A DNA stretch of 64,000 nucleotides. Origin: Ifrita kowaldi. Its lineage: Eukaryota; Chordata; Aves; Passeriformes; Cinclosomatidae. Both the position numbers and the translations under genes were made by a program. Under the pieces are notes generated by a model. The model worked only from the letters and a program-made list of their open reading frames with translations. It searched no databases and was not told the origin of the DNA. This document shows, piece after piece, positions 1-12,730 of this stretch; the stretch's first letter is position 1; each line of letters opens with the position of its first letter. The stretch is taken from assembly GCA_013398055.1 (NCBI GenBank), contig VZRS01003968.1:492585-556584 (forward strand). The letters run 5' to 3'.

Positions 1-679
1 TTGTGATGTAATTCCTGTTCGTCCTTGTTTACCCATTTATTAGCTTTATTTCACTGAAATGTTTCTTGATTTCTTCCAAGATTACAGGGAGGACTAACAG
101 ACCTTAAAGAAATTGATAATGTCAGTCAGTAGAGAAACTTCAGGCCCACTACGAATGTAACCTGGATATTTATGAGGAGTTTTGAAATGCAGAGGCATGA
201 TGAAATGCTACAAAGAATTGCATTCAATACATATGGAGATTTCTTATATAAGGATACACAGATACGTACTTGGCATCACTTCACAGGGAATACTTTCACA
301 ACAGGCTGTTAGAATTTCTACTTCCATGTAAATTTTTTATGCTGTAGGATCAGACCTAGGTTTACCAAATGCATGAAAACATGATAGATTTCCTTTCATT
401 GCTACAAACCAGCTTTGCCCACTCTCCTGTAACTTGCCATTCAAAAAATCTGAACTCTAAACAAACAGAGTATATAAATTTGGAATGTTTATACCTTTCT
501 CTTCTCCTTGTAGTTCACTACCTTGTCAATATAACTCTAGAAATTAGTTATGATTAAGAGAAATTAAAATTAATTAGCAACTAAAATTAATTAAATAAGA
601 ATAAATATTAGGATAAATAGATACCTATTTTCTGCTTGCTGAATTGCACATACTTCTGGGAAAATATTCCAGAATTATT

Positions 680-974
680 CTCTTCTCTTCTCTCTGGTGA
701 CCAGTGACAGGACCTGAGGGAACAGCATGAAGTTGTGTCAGGGGAGATTCAGGCTAGGTATTAAGAAAAGGTTCTTCCCCCAGAGGGTGTTTGGGCACTG
801 GAACAGGCTCCCCAGGGAAGTGGTCACAGCACCAAGCCTGACAGAGTTCAAGGAGAGTTTGGACAATGCTGTCAAACACATGGCATAAGTCTTGAGACTG
901 TCCAGTTCACGACCACAGTTGGACTTGATGATTTTTTTGGGTCGCTTTCAACTAGGATGTTCTGTAATTCTGTG
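680..974 (+). mobile_element. CR1 LINE 3' end fragment
   Basis: A 5'-truncated CR1 3' end in sense orientation. Hallmarks in order are 'ctctctggtgaccagtgac', 'agttgtgtcaggggag', 'ggcactggaacaggctcccc', 'tggacttgatga', and the terminal attctgtg-type repeat at about 965-974. CR1 copies of this kind are the dominant LINE relics of bird genomes. No coding capacity is left. Confidence 0.93.
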
Positions 975-3900
975 AAAAGAAATTCTGTGCTCATACTTCC
1001 TGAGCAAAACCAATATCCAGTCTTGAATTTTAGTAAATTAATTTTAAATACTTTTGAAGAAATTTTTATTACAAACTCAAAAAAATTCATATTTTTATCT
1101 GCAAAACTCAAGCACAGTATGAATCAGTTCATTAGAAACATAGGTTTGTTTTTGTCTCTAGGAAGCTAGGCAAAACTCCCATTTACTTACCAGCTTTCTG
1201 TGCACTGTAGTATGAGTGCCTGTCACCCAGACAATTGGTTCATAACCTATGGAATGTATCCTGTATTCTCTTGTGTGTCTGTGTGTGTGAGATGGCTAAC
1301 AACTGCTGGCTGACCGATAAGACTCGGTTATGTTTAGTTGATGTGGTGAGTCTTTGCTAGGGCAGAGGTATGAGTAGTATCAGTTTATCCACCCAGCTTT
1401 GAAACAGTCAGCCCTGACCTAGTGCGTAAGGAGGTAAGCTTGCAAACGTTTTATTTTTGGAAGCTTTGTAACTAGTAACCTGGTCACAGTGCTGTATGTG
1501 TGCTTCTCAACCTGAATCTGAAAATAATGGACTAAATCTTCAATTTATGTAAATTTAAGCAGTATCACTGTTATTACTGAGTTTTGACCAGCTTACAGTT
1601 ATGAAGAAATTAGGCTGCTTATTTAAGAAATCCGTTTACGTGTTCATAGTATGCATGTTTTCTCAGTCTCAAGAAAGGGAAAATATTTTCCATAATTAGA
1701 GATATGTCATGGGTAGAATCTCTTGAATGAAACATAGTATCAATTAATGACTTAGGTGACTTTCTAATTAAATGGAAAAACAATACTTTCAAAACTGTCC
1801 AGTCTTCCAATATTGCCTAACTGGAATGATCTTTTACAGAAATTTAGTTGTGTCAGAAACCTAGTGAAGTTTGGTAGCAAGGTGGCAGTTCAGAAAAAAA
1901 GCCGTTCTGCCAAAATCTCTACTTGTGTTAGTATGCATGCATGTTCACTGGGCCATATATTGGACAACCTTCATTTTGTGAATATAGCTGTAAAAATCTT
2001 TAGAAGTTCTTTAGGTGTTTTGTCTTGAAAAGTAGTACTGCTACTGGAGTCTTTCATGACCATACAAAGTCTAGCAATGTGGTCAAAAGGCTGGCTCTGT
2101 TTAGGAATACCAGGCAGCAGGTTTTCTTTGGCACCAGTATTTCGTCTGTTGTGATCGAAAGTAAAATTTAGTGTATTGTTCACAGCGTTTTAAGAATCTG
2201 ATGCCTTCATTCTTAGAAAAGCAGTTAAAAACAGAAAGGCAAATCCATAATGGGTTTAATCATCTGCATGAAATACCCAGGGTGGAATTTATTTTGGTAC
2301 TCTGGTTGTTAAGTTTTTGTATCATTCACTTAAGCACTCAGTTCTGTGGTGGCCTTTTTTGACATTCATCTGATTTTGGCAGAAGATAGCTGCTCCTAAA
2401 AGTAAATGTCTGGACATTGGAGGTAACTATGACTTTTTAATCTGTTCTTCATTGTTCATTCACACAAAACTATGCACACCTGCATGGCTTTCATTGCCCT
2501 TTGATTTCTTTCAGAAAAGAGGTTAATTTAGTCATTCCTGAAAGGTCACAATGAATCAGAATGTGGGGAAGAAAATGAGTATTTTCAAATAACAGTGATG
2601 CAGACAATTAGCTCTGGCTCCACGGTGTAACATCCAACATTTTTTGTCTTTGCAGTGTTTGGCAATTAAAATTACTTTGTCATAGGGATCCTACCTTTTA
2701 ACAGTGCAATGCTTTAGCTGTTGGACTAATTTCATACTCCTTTGCTGTGGTGCAGAGGAATCACCTGTAAACAAGATAAGAAAGAAATTGAGGGCATGGT
2801 TGAAACATTCACTGGGAAACGATCTGAAAGCTTAAGAAATAAGCCCTTACTTCGATCAGAAAGGACTTAAATTCTCAGATCTGAGAGAACATGGGAGGCT
2901 CAAGATATGTATCGGATAAAGAACTCAGTTCCACTTGAAAAGAGAAAATGTGCTGGTGGGTTGAAAAAGAAATTTGACATTCAAGTGTTACAGGAGATTT
3001 GAACTTGGAGGTCACCAGTATGGAAAGATTTACACACGTATACGAAACCTCATTTTTATAGTGACAAAACTAACATCTTTGTAATGGATTGCAGAGAGCA
3101 AGGGAGCTAAGTGTGTGTAATGCAGTATGGATTGGTATAGGTTTTTTGGTGAGAAATTACAAGGAATTTGAAAGTTTCATTGTTCAATAGTTGTGTCAGT
3201 TCTGAAGTTGAACATAATTCTGACTGTATACATATGCTCTGGCTACCTTAACCCCTAGGCAGACAGTGTAGCCTGATTGTCTACAAGGTCTATGTAGTTA
3301 CTCTTTTGCCTGAGTGAGGGATCTGTAGCTAACAGTTAATTGTTCTGCCTTGCCTTAATTAAAACTGACTAGAACATGTGTATATTACTGTAATTACAGG
3401 ATTTACTGCAGTATGGGTAAACTCAAAGGTGAGGGATGCTTTTGACACTATTTAAAGTGTTGGGATTTTTTTCTGGTACTGAAAATATGCCCATGTTAGT
3501 TGTGCTCTCAAATGCAAAAACATTCTTTCAACTTTTCATTTTCTTTTTTTCTCCTTTTTTGCCGTAGTAAGTCATGGAGTCAGCTCTGTAAGTTCTGATT
3601 TTTTTTACATGACTGGTAATCTGTAACCTTGCTCCGAAAGGATGATTATTTCATTGAAAAAACAGCATAGTTTCTTAACTATAGAAGATGAAGTATGTCT
3701 TTTTTAAATTAAGCTACCTCAAGATTTTTTTCTTGTATTTATGTCTTCTGAACTTATAACACAGAATAATTTACTAAAAACCTGGTCCTGTATACACTAT
3801 ACTAATTTCTTTATTCTTGATATCTACATATCCGGGCATATAACTCTTTGCCTCTAGGAAGGAATAGTTGCAAACATTCTACTACTCTTGTTGTAGTAAT

Positions 3901-6109
3901 ATGGAACAACTTCAGAGAAGCTACTACATTCAGTAAGTAAGAACCTTAAAAATAAATGGAAAACATGTGGTTAGCTCATTATCTTTGTAGCTTCTGATAC
4001 CAGATGGAATATCACAGGTTGGAGTTCCTTAACCAGTAGAGGCTCCTGCACTGGGAAGAGTGAGAACTATACTTCTTTTCACTCTACCCAGCAGATGTAG
4101 TCCTGTATACCCATGCGCAACTGATTACATAATCACAACAAAATGCCTTTGTATACAGTGTTGTTATGCTACAGGCTGATAAAAAAATTAAGCATGTTTG
4201 TATCAACTTCCTAGGCTGCTGTCTATGGAGGAGGGAGAAAGCACGCGAAGGTTTAAACCTTTTATTCTTAATCATTGAATATGTTGCTGGGGTTAACGCC
4301 AAACACATAAAAAATGCATCTGGTTCTTCAGTGGGCTGATCTTCATCTGTCAGTAATAATTTTATATTAATTCTTCTCCCCACCTTCCTTTTGTTTTGGT
4401 ACCATATATTGTGTTACATTGTATTGCTATTATTACAATGAGAAGTTAACAGTACTGAAACCAAAAACTTCAAAGATTTTTTTTTCCTGGAGTTTTTTGA
4501 AAGCTGTCTACTTTTAAAAGAGGATTTGTTTTACAAGAGCAAGCATCAAAGTTTAACTTCTCAATTTTTGTTGCTAACTCTAATTAGAATTTTTTCCAGT
4601 TGTGTGTGCCAGCTTATGACGCAGTAATATGCCAAATTATTGAACAACCAGAAGCTGCTTTTCTAAAGGCATTCAGTGAAGGAACAATACGTGTAGTAAT
4701 TGATTCTTGTGATTTATGAACAATACAGTAATTCATTCAAGAGGTTTTACTATTATTTTGCGAGAGGCCTTGCATGTTAAAGAACATAAAGATTAAATTA
4801 CAACTTTCTAGACAGCCCTTGGGAGCAAGCAACTTTCATACACACTAAAATCAAAGCTTTCAAACACTCTTAATTTTTTACTAAAGGTATGTGACTGACT
4901 GGCAGTATAGTAATATGTAAAGATCTTATTTTTGCTTAAATTTTTACTTCATCTTGGTGTAGATTATCCCTCTTCCCTGTTTGACCATTGATTTCTGCTT
5001 TTCTTTTGCCTTTTATCATTTCTTTTTTCATTAAATGAGCTATTTTTTAGCTTTTTTTCTTATTCCTGTCTGTCCATTTTATATTTATTGGATATTTCAG
5101 ACCAAATGTTTTGAGTTCTGTTTGGTGACCTGCCGTATCCATTGCATCCCCAGCTTCAGCAATCTAACCTCATATGAATTTGTGTCAGTAGTTTCAGTTT
5201 TGTTGTGAGAAATTTATTTCTGGTTATATTTTTATATTCAGAAGGCAAAAAATCAGAGAAAAATTAAGACATTTCGCAAAAATGCACATTTTATTCTACC
5301 TTTTTTATTCTTTCTATAAGCAGATTGTAGCTTTGATGGTGGAGTGCAATGGCTGATCACTTGGTATTTTCTACGTTTTGAATAGGCCATTGAGATGCAG
5401 ACATACAGAAATAGGAATCCATTGACAGCAAACCAAGGTTCTCAGTTCTCTTCATGAACGAACAATCTGCCGTTTTCAAGTACACATTCAAGAGGTTTCT
5501 AAACATATCTATACATATTTAATGTTACCTAGATGAATATTTTAGGCAACTGTTATAATTAACATGGTTTCTTAATTAAAGCATTTAATTCTGTTATTTA
5601 AATGGACACACATGATATTAATTATATACCACTGGTTTGAATTATGATGCAGGGTGATACATTTTGCAGAAATAATTTATTATCATTTATAGAAGATAAC
5701 CACTTTGAGTACATACCTCTTAGTGTCGAAACTAGCAGTTCTTACTCAGTATACTTGTGCAGTGTGAGCTCATGTCTTTAGAGAAAAGAGTGTTAATTAA
5801 ACCAACATTTTGCAATACTGATGTGCAGAGGATTGCAGTTTTCAAAGACTAGTAAGTTTTTCAAAGAGCTACCGATTTCCACTGACACTTCAAATTCAGA
5901 TTTCTGTGTGGTTTGCTTGTTCATTTTTGTTTTCTTTGCCCTGATAGAAGTGTCAACCGTGTAGTAAGTAGATAGGGCTTGAACTGGAACATTTCATTCA
6001 ATGCATGAGCACAAATCCCAACACAAATTTTGTAAATACAGTGGCAGTAACAACTGTAATACTCCTCCCTATGTTTTGTGGCATAATCTAAGTAGCATAA
6101 TCCTGGAAG

Positions 6110-6240
6110 TAAGTAAATTGAGACATGGAGGTTAAGTAATTTGCCTGAAGCTAAACAGCAAGCAATTAACAGAGATGGGATTAGAATTACAAAGTTTTGG
6201 CTGTCAGCCCTCTCTTCCGTCCAAGAGCCAGCTGCCACTT
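6110..6240 (+). mobile_element. MIR-type SINE relic
   Basis: The core reads 'attgagacatggaggttaag' followed by 'taatttgcctgaagctaaac', then agca...gatgggattagaa. This parallels the MIR core (gaaactgaggcacagagaggttaagtaacttgcc...cacagctag...gggattagaaccc), and the downstream 'ctctcttccgtccaagagcc' is like the MIR right part. It is strongly diverged, as expected for an element that predates the bird lineage. Confidence 0.7.
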
Positions 6241-9200
6241 TCAGTGCTTTTGGCTTCCAGTTCTATCTCTTGAGACTAAACTTCAGTGAATTTGTTTTCT
6301 TCATGCTACTTAGATATGAACTTTAAAGGAAAGTGTGACTAGAACTTACTATTTTTTTTTTATTTTTGTAGTAGTTGTAAAGAACGTATCTGCCTTTGCA
6401 AGAAAAATGAAGAATGAAATCCTTCTTGGTAGTCATATTTTAGTAATTTCTACTTTTCTTTTAAAGATGGGCATGAATCATGCTTTCTAATTATGATAGA
6501 GATTTCAGAGTGAAAATCTCTATGACAGGGCAAATGTAATTTTTTTCTTTATTTATTTTAAGATAAAAAAGGGCTTTATTGTGTCCTATGAAGTCTTATG
6601 TCCTTCTTTTAATAGCCCTTGACTGAATACCAGCTGTATGTAGTGTTATGATTTCTTGGTATCTCTTTTAAAAAGAAGAATAAATATATGTTGAAGACAG
6701 AAGAATGGAAGATATAATTAGTGAGAGATAGATGAGATAGGTGTAAGTTAGGCACAGCACTGTGGGTTGGGATTATCTACTTAGATATATCTTTCACTGC
6801 TAAAAATTACATTAAAAATCACTGAAGTAATGTGACTAACCATGCAAGATTTTTGTAAAGCGAGTGTAATGCTATACAAGATATCGAATAATTGTATTTT
6901 CAGTGATTTTAGGTAATAGGTGGTAGAATAGATGTCCTTGTATGAAGTGGTATTACATATCAGAATTAGAATAGAAACGAACTTCTAGTAATTAGAGGTT
7001 TACCTTTATGTGGTGATAACGTTTCTTTTGATTATGTTTCTGCTTTTTAATCAAATCCATGAGCTGGCAACACCTCTGTTGTGTGTACCTTGTTATGAGG
7101 TTTTAGTTCTCATAGTCTTACATGCTTTATAATGTGCTTTAGATTTATGGTGTCATAAAATTGCTAGAGACAATCTAGAACAATTCAGCTCCTGTAGAAG
7201 TTTGTGGAGCAGATGAACCTTGAGTACCTTACAAGTAGTATTTCTTGCATTTTTGCAGTGCATTGTCCTTAATGACGACAAAATGTGGCTGATATTTATG
7301 GCAGGACCTGTGCACAGTAGGACACTGAAAATACAGTGTCAAAAATACTGCCTATGTAAATACATTCTGATCAGTGCTTTCATGTCTGCATAGCTATATC
7401 CCAGAGCAGGCTGCTTGTACTGTGTTAACTATACTGATGTATCGTAAGTGACTTGTAGGCAAGGAACTGGGACAATCCACTGGGGCCTTTAGTCACTGAA
7501 TCTTTTTTAGTATCTATAAACAGTTTTCTGACCTAGTTTATGAATGTCTGCTTATGCATCATCAGTGCATTGTCCTATGGGCCATGCTAACCTGTCTTAC
7601 AGTACAGCTGAAGGTGGGCTGCGTTGCATAGCTCACAGAGCATTGCTGGTAGGAGGAGTATGTATTCTGTCTGCTTGGTTAGATGTTTAATTTAGGTTTC
7701 ATGTAATTGATTCTTGTAGGTAAATGGTAGATGTTGGTTTATAACTAATAGAGGGAGGTGTTGATCAAGTTTTGGGACAAAGCAGGCCTAACAGTAAGAA
7801 GGGAAGAGACTTACGAGTCTCTACTAACTAGGGTTTTGAATTATTATTTTATAGCAGCCTTAATGATACCGTCTTTTTTTTACCAGTTTAGCTCAATAAA
7901 TTATGCTTATGTCAAGTCATGTCATCTCCTAATGCTGTTCTGCAAGTAAAAAGTTATCTTCAACCCCTTAATGCCCCATATTGCATATGTTCATATGGGC
8001 TGTGAGATTTGATTAGGCACAAGCATGCTTCTGCTTGAATAAGAGTTAAGAGAATTTGCTTATGTGGATGCCTTGTCAAGCATTAACACTGAATCATATT
8101 AGTATGTAGAGTCAGTATTATTACTAGATAGTTGATTTTGCTTTCACAGTCAGTAATCAGCAGTTTGCCCTGTGTATAAATGGCAAGGTATGCATTTTGA
8201 TGTTTTTAGATAAATAAAATATGAGTGGAAGTTTCACTTAGTTGTTCCAGTGCCCCAATTTTATGCTTCCTCATTTTGGTACCTGTGTTTTGAGGGTTTT
8301 AGTAAGACTGAAACGTTTCTTAAGGTCATCTTTCTAGTCATAACCTAGATATTCTGAGTCCCTAATTGAAACTTGTAGTGTCTCGTTATTCCTACCTTTC
8401 TCTTAGAGCAAACTCTTCTGGAGAGAGGTCAGCTTGCCTGGCATTTTAAAATCCAGTGCTTCTTCTTTGCACATTGAAAAGGAGTGTCAGCTCTCAGTTA
8501 CCAAATAATTCATAGGCCATCTGCAGACATTAAAATTAGAAAAAGAAGCAGTAGAGAGCTTTGAAGCGGAATTTCCTTTCGTTAAATTAGTGAATATGAC
8601 AAGGTTATGTAATATTCCTGGGGGATAAAGTGGTGCACGTCACTAACCTTTTAGATTCAAGAGGCATCATGCTTTTTATTTGTGGCTGAAAGAAGGCTTA
8701 GTACTGGATTAACTAGCAAGGTCCTCTTTCTAACTCAGGTAAATTAAGCCTCACCTAGCTTTTACATATACTTTTGTGATAAATACTATGTATATACACA
8801 AGCTTATACCTGTTTGTTTTGTATTGTGCATCTGAACATGTGCTGGTTTATGACTTAAAGGCGTATGTGCAGTTGGGTTAATATAATGGATAGTGGGTTA
8901 CTAGTGCTGGAATTCATGTAGGCATGGGGGGAAAAAAAGAGAGAATTCTTGACCTCCTATGCATTTACTGGACAGTGAGTATTACTTAGTCCTATGCCTG
9001 CATCTTTCAGTGCTCAGGTTAGTCAAACACCAGAACCAAGCATCCTGATTCTCTTTTCTTGAACTCTAGAGTAAACCAGAATTTTTGTGTACAAACAACT
9101 GAAGAGACCCTGGAGTAAATAAGGGCAGATTTAGAAGCAAATGTATACCACTTTCGTTTTCTGTTGTGATATTTAAATGAAGGCTAAAGTTTTTATTTAA

Positions 9201-11159
9201 ACTAATGGGTATGTAGCACTGATAGCTAAAGCTGTGCACCCAGCTTGAGGAATGAAGGCAAGAGGGCATGGTGTGGGAGTAGGCCTGGCTTTGGGAGGTT
9301 TTTCCTTTAGTCTGATCATCCATGAGACTGACTGATGGCTCGTAAGCCTGGCTTCCTGTTAGGCTTAGCACAGTATTGCTCTGACAGGGAAGTAGTTAAT
9401 GGCTGGTCTGAGTTTTACACTAAACGGCCTAATAATTAGTCATGAAACCAGCTTAAATTGTTAGTAGCCTGCAACAGTTTTAATAGAAAAAGCACAGCAA
9501 TAAATACTTCTTCAGCTTCTTTCTACTTCAGATATAGGTATAGTGGTCTATAGTGTTAGTAAAAGGCCTTTTTCACAGGTTTTTCACATAGGTTCTTCAT
9601 ATTTGCGAAAACCTTTTTCTTTCTCTCAGTTATTATAAGCTAAAAATGGACATGTGTGTGTGTGTGAATTATATTAGTTGGCAAATAAACGTCTGCTGCT
9701 GTCTGTGTTGGTTCGTATACCTCCCGTGTCCCTAGGGCTCAGATAATGTCTGTCTCTAAAAAAGCATACATAATCCACAATGAAATGAGCTGGTAACAAG
9801 GTTTGCAGAGCTTAGAGGTACAAATTAAATATGTGCTATTTTAACATTAGACCTTTTGGAAAATGTAACCTACCTGTTCGGCTTGTGAGGCCTTACTTGT
9901 AAGTCTGTAATTTGATTTTGTATTTCAGGGAAGAGTGGACCTAATGGTCAGCCTACTAAACTGACACTGTGCATTGCAGGAAATTTGAAAACATAAAATA
10001 TAGGGTTGACTTTTCATATTTTCCTTGAGAGATCAGCAAGTGATATTTTTATTTTTTTGAGCTGTTTACTAAGTCTGTAGGGTGCGTATGCTCTGGCAGA
10101 TTGAAGGTTGAGTACTGGGGATGACTGCTAAATTGGAAAAAAATAGCCCCAAAGAACCAACCAGAAACCTCTGTCAAAAAACAGTCCTTTGTTCTGAATG
10201 CTTTTGCTTTTAGAAGAGTACGTGTAGCAGAAAGAAGGTGGGGAGATGAGTGTTTCAATAATATTATCAAGATTTTATGAGTATTGTAGGGGCTGAGTTT
10301 TTAAGAGGATGCTGTGATGCCTGTAAAGTGAAATAGCTTGATGTCCTTTACCCAGACTTTTGGGAAATACGTGTTTGTACCTGGAAATAGTTTCTGTGAA
10401 CCAAATGGAAGCTGGACTTCATTGGCATGGCTGAAATGCATTTAGTAGTTCAAAGATACGAAACCGATAATTTTCATTCACAGGATAATAAAACTATTCA
10501 GCTGCTCAGGGTATGATGATATTTGAAGATTGTGTTGTTGCTATTCTTCTTGCTGAAGGATATTAAGGTGGGTGCAGTTTTAAGAGGTTCACAGCTTGTG
10601 ACTGGCAGACAAGAGCTTTTAGGAACATACTACTTGTTAACTTAAAAATTTCTTTATGTAGATTTCATGAGTACAAATCATTTCTTGTCCTTACAGAAAT
10701 AAAAACTAATTAGCTTTCTCACATAGAGTGAGAAATGCAGGTCCTCTGTAAGTGCAGGTTGGAATTAAGGTGAAACAATTACTTGTAAAAATGATCAGTC
10801 TAACTGGTGTCACAAATTATTACTAAGGAGTAAATGAGCAGCTAATGCTGTAAGTAAGTGTTTCTTGAAATTTCTATTAAGTAATTTTCTATTAAGTACT
10901 ATGTATATGTTTTTTAATATATTAACTGCTGGAGGAATTGTGAAAATAATAACAAATCATGTAATTTGTGATACATCAATACAGTATCACACTGTGATTA
11001 TGTGCAACATTTGCCTATTTGTTCATTTTTACCTGGACAGGAATCTTCACCACCTTCATCATCATTGAATATGAACCAGTCTGTGGCCTTTTTATTTAGA
11101 GGCCTATAAGTCTGTAGAATATAGTGAATGTTGCAAAATGGGAGATGGGGTGAATAAAG

Positions 11160-11233
11160 GAGTTTGGTTTGGTTTGTTTCGGTTTGTGGGGGTTTTTTTG
11201 TTTGGTGAGGGATTTTTTTGTGGTTGTTTTTTA
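11160..11233. repeat. G/T-rich low-complexity tract
   Basis: An irregular ggttt/gttttt-type tract with almost no A or C. It looks like the complement of the A/C-rich tracts at 25553 and 42131. Confidence 0.8.
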
Positions 11234-12549
11234 ATTCTGTTTATTTAGATTTTTACTGTGTGTCAGGGATTTCTCAGTGTGTAATTTGACATGGGAAGAA
11301 TTACTTCAGAATTTTTTACTCGGAGTGAGTCTGGTCACATACCCCCTGAAACTTTATGCTGCTAGACTAGTAATATATAAGGGCTCGATGCTAAGAGAAA
11401 ATTATTTTTGTGATTGTATGTGTGCAGTGTTCCAAAGCGCATGGGCACCTGCCAGACCACATTGTTTACTTTGCTCTCAACCTGAAAACTTTTAATGGGA
11501 ACAGTTGTGATTATCGTCTTCCAACTTTTATTGCTACAAAATGAGTCTTTATAACTGAAAAAGTTACTGTAATTTTTAAAGAGTCTCCTCAAATACATGT
11601 AAATTTATAAGCAAATGGGCATTTGAAAGGAGGGTCTTTGCATTTTCAGTTTTTTCTGATGTTTTTATTCACCCTTCCTATGTATGCTTACAAAGGATAT
11701 GATATGATTTATGGCAAGTTTCATTCTAAGCTAGTAAACTTACTCATATTTCAGGCATATGATGAAGTTTAGTCTTAAATTGAATTATTTTATACTAGGA
11801 ACTTCCATACACCCCAGAGTATCTAGAAACAAGTGTATTAGGTTCTGCATCCTCTATATATCTTGTGCATAATAAGTCCATATGCTGAACTAGCTGTAGT
11901 TGGACTGCAGACATCCCCTTAGCTCTCACTTCAAAGAAGGTGAAGTCTTATCCTCATATTCACCTTTTCATTAGAGGAGTATGTCCATAAAAATGTCTCT
12001 ACACAAGAATACTTTGCAGTAGCTGTGGAATGAAGGGGGCTGAAGTAGTAATTTCAAAAGTATTTTGTCAGACATCTTATTTGAGTGCAGAGGAAAAGGA
12101 TTACATATCCTTAATGCACAGCACAGAACAGAACAGTAACTTTAAAATGGATAATTCTATAACATGATGAAATGTGAATTAATTAATTCCATTCACTATT
12201 TCAGAATTCTACTTAAACTTTAAAAAGACAATGTGGAGGCGCAGAAGGGAAGAAAGAGCTGTCTTATGCTCGTGCCAGGATATTCAAATGTTCCAATCAA
12301 AATGAGTTATTTTAGTGTCATGTTACAAATATATTTTATGGAGCCCTAATGTGCAAAAAAACTCCACTTCTATCTGAATAGTGGTAAACCACCTCTATTT
12401 CAGAAGTTCCTGTGCCCCCTGAGGCAGCAGCTTGACTGTTCATTGAAGCAGCAGCCTAATTTCTATGGGTTTAAATTCTTTAAAACAAATAAATGCAAGC
12501 TCAGTGTATTTAAGATGAGCTAGCAATAAATTAAATTTTTCTTCATATA

Positions 12550-12730
12550 TTTAGATTGTAATTTGCGGTGGTTTAATAATTGTCTCTCTGGCTTCTCAAG
12601 AGTCCCGGCAAGAAGTGCGTACCGTGTAGCAGATGGTGGGAGCCTGCAGCTCTTGAATGACAAGGCCTGTGGTCCTCTTCGGAAGTCCAAGTTACGGATA
12701 TCTTCTGGTCTAATTTTTTTTTTTTTTTTT
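12550..12730. other. Unclassified GC-richer island ending in T17
   Basis: About 165 bp with several CpGs (tgcggt, cccggc, gtgcgt, accgtg, ttcgga, tacgga) in otherwise CpG-poor intron, followed directly by 17 T at 12714-12730. The island has one open frame on the - strand, but it starts inside the A-tract and resembles nothing I know. It could be a solo fragment of an unrecognised retroelement or a retrocopy piece. I could not match it to CR1, MIR, tRNA, 7SL or 7SK. Confidence 0.4.
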
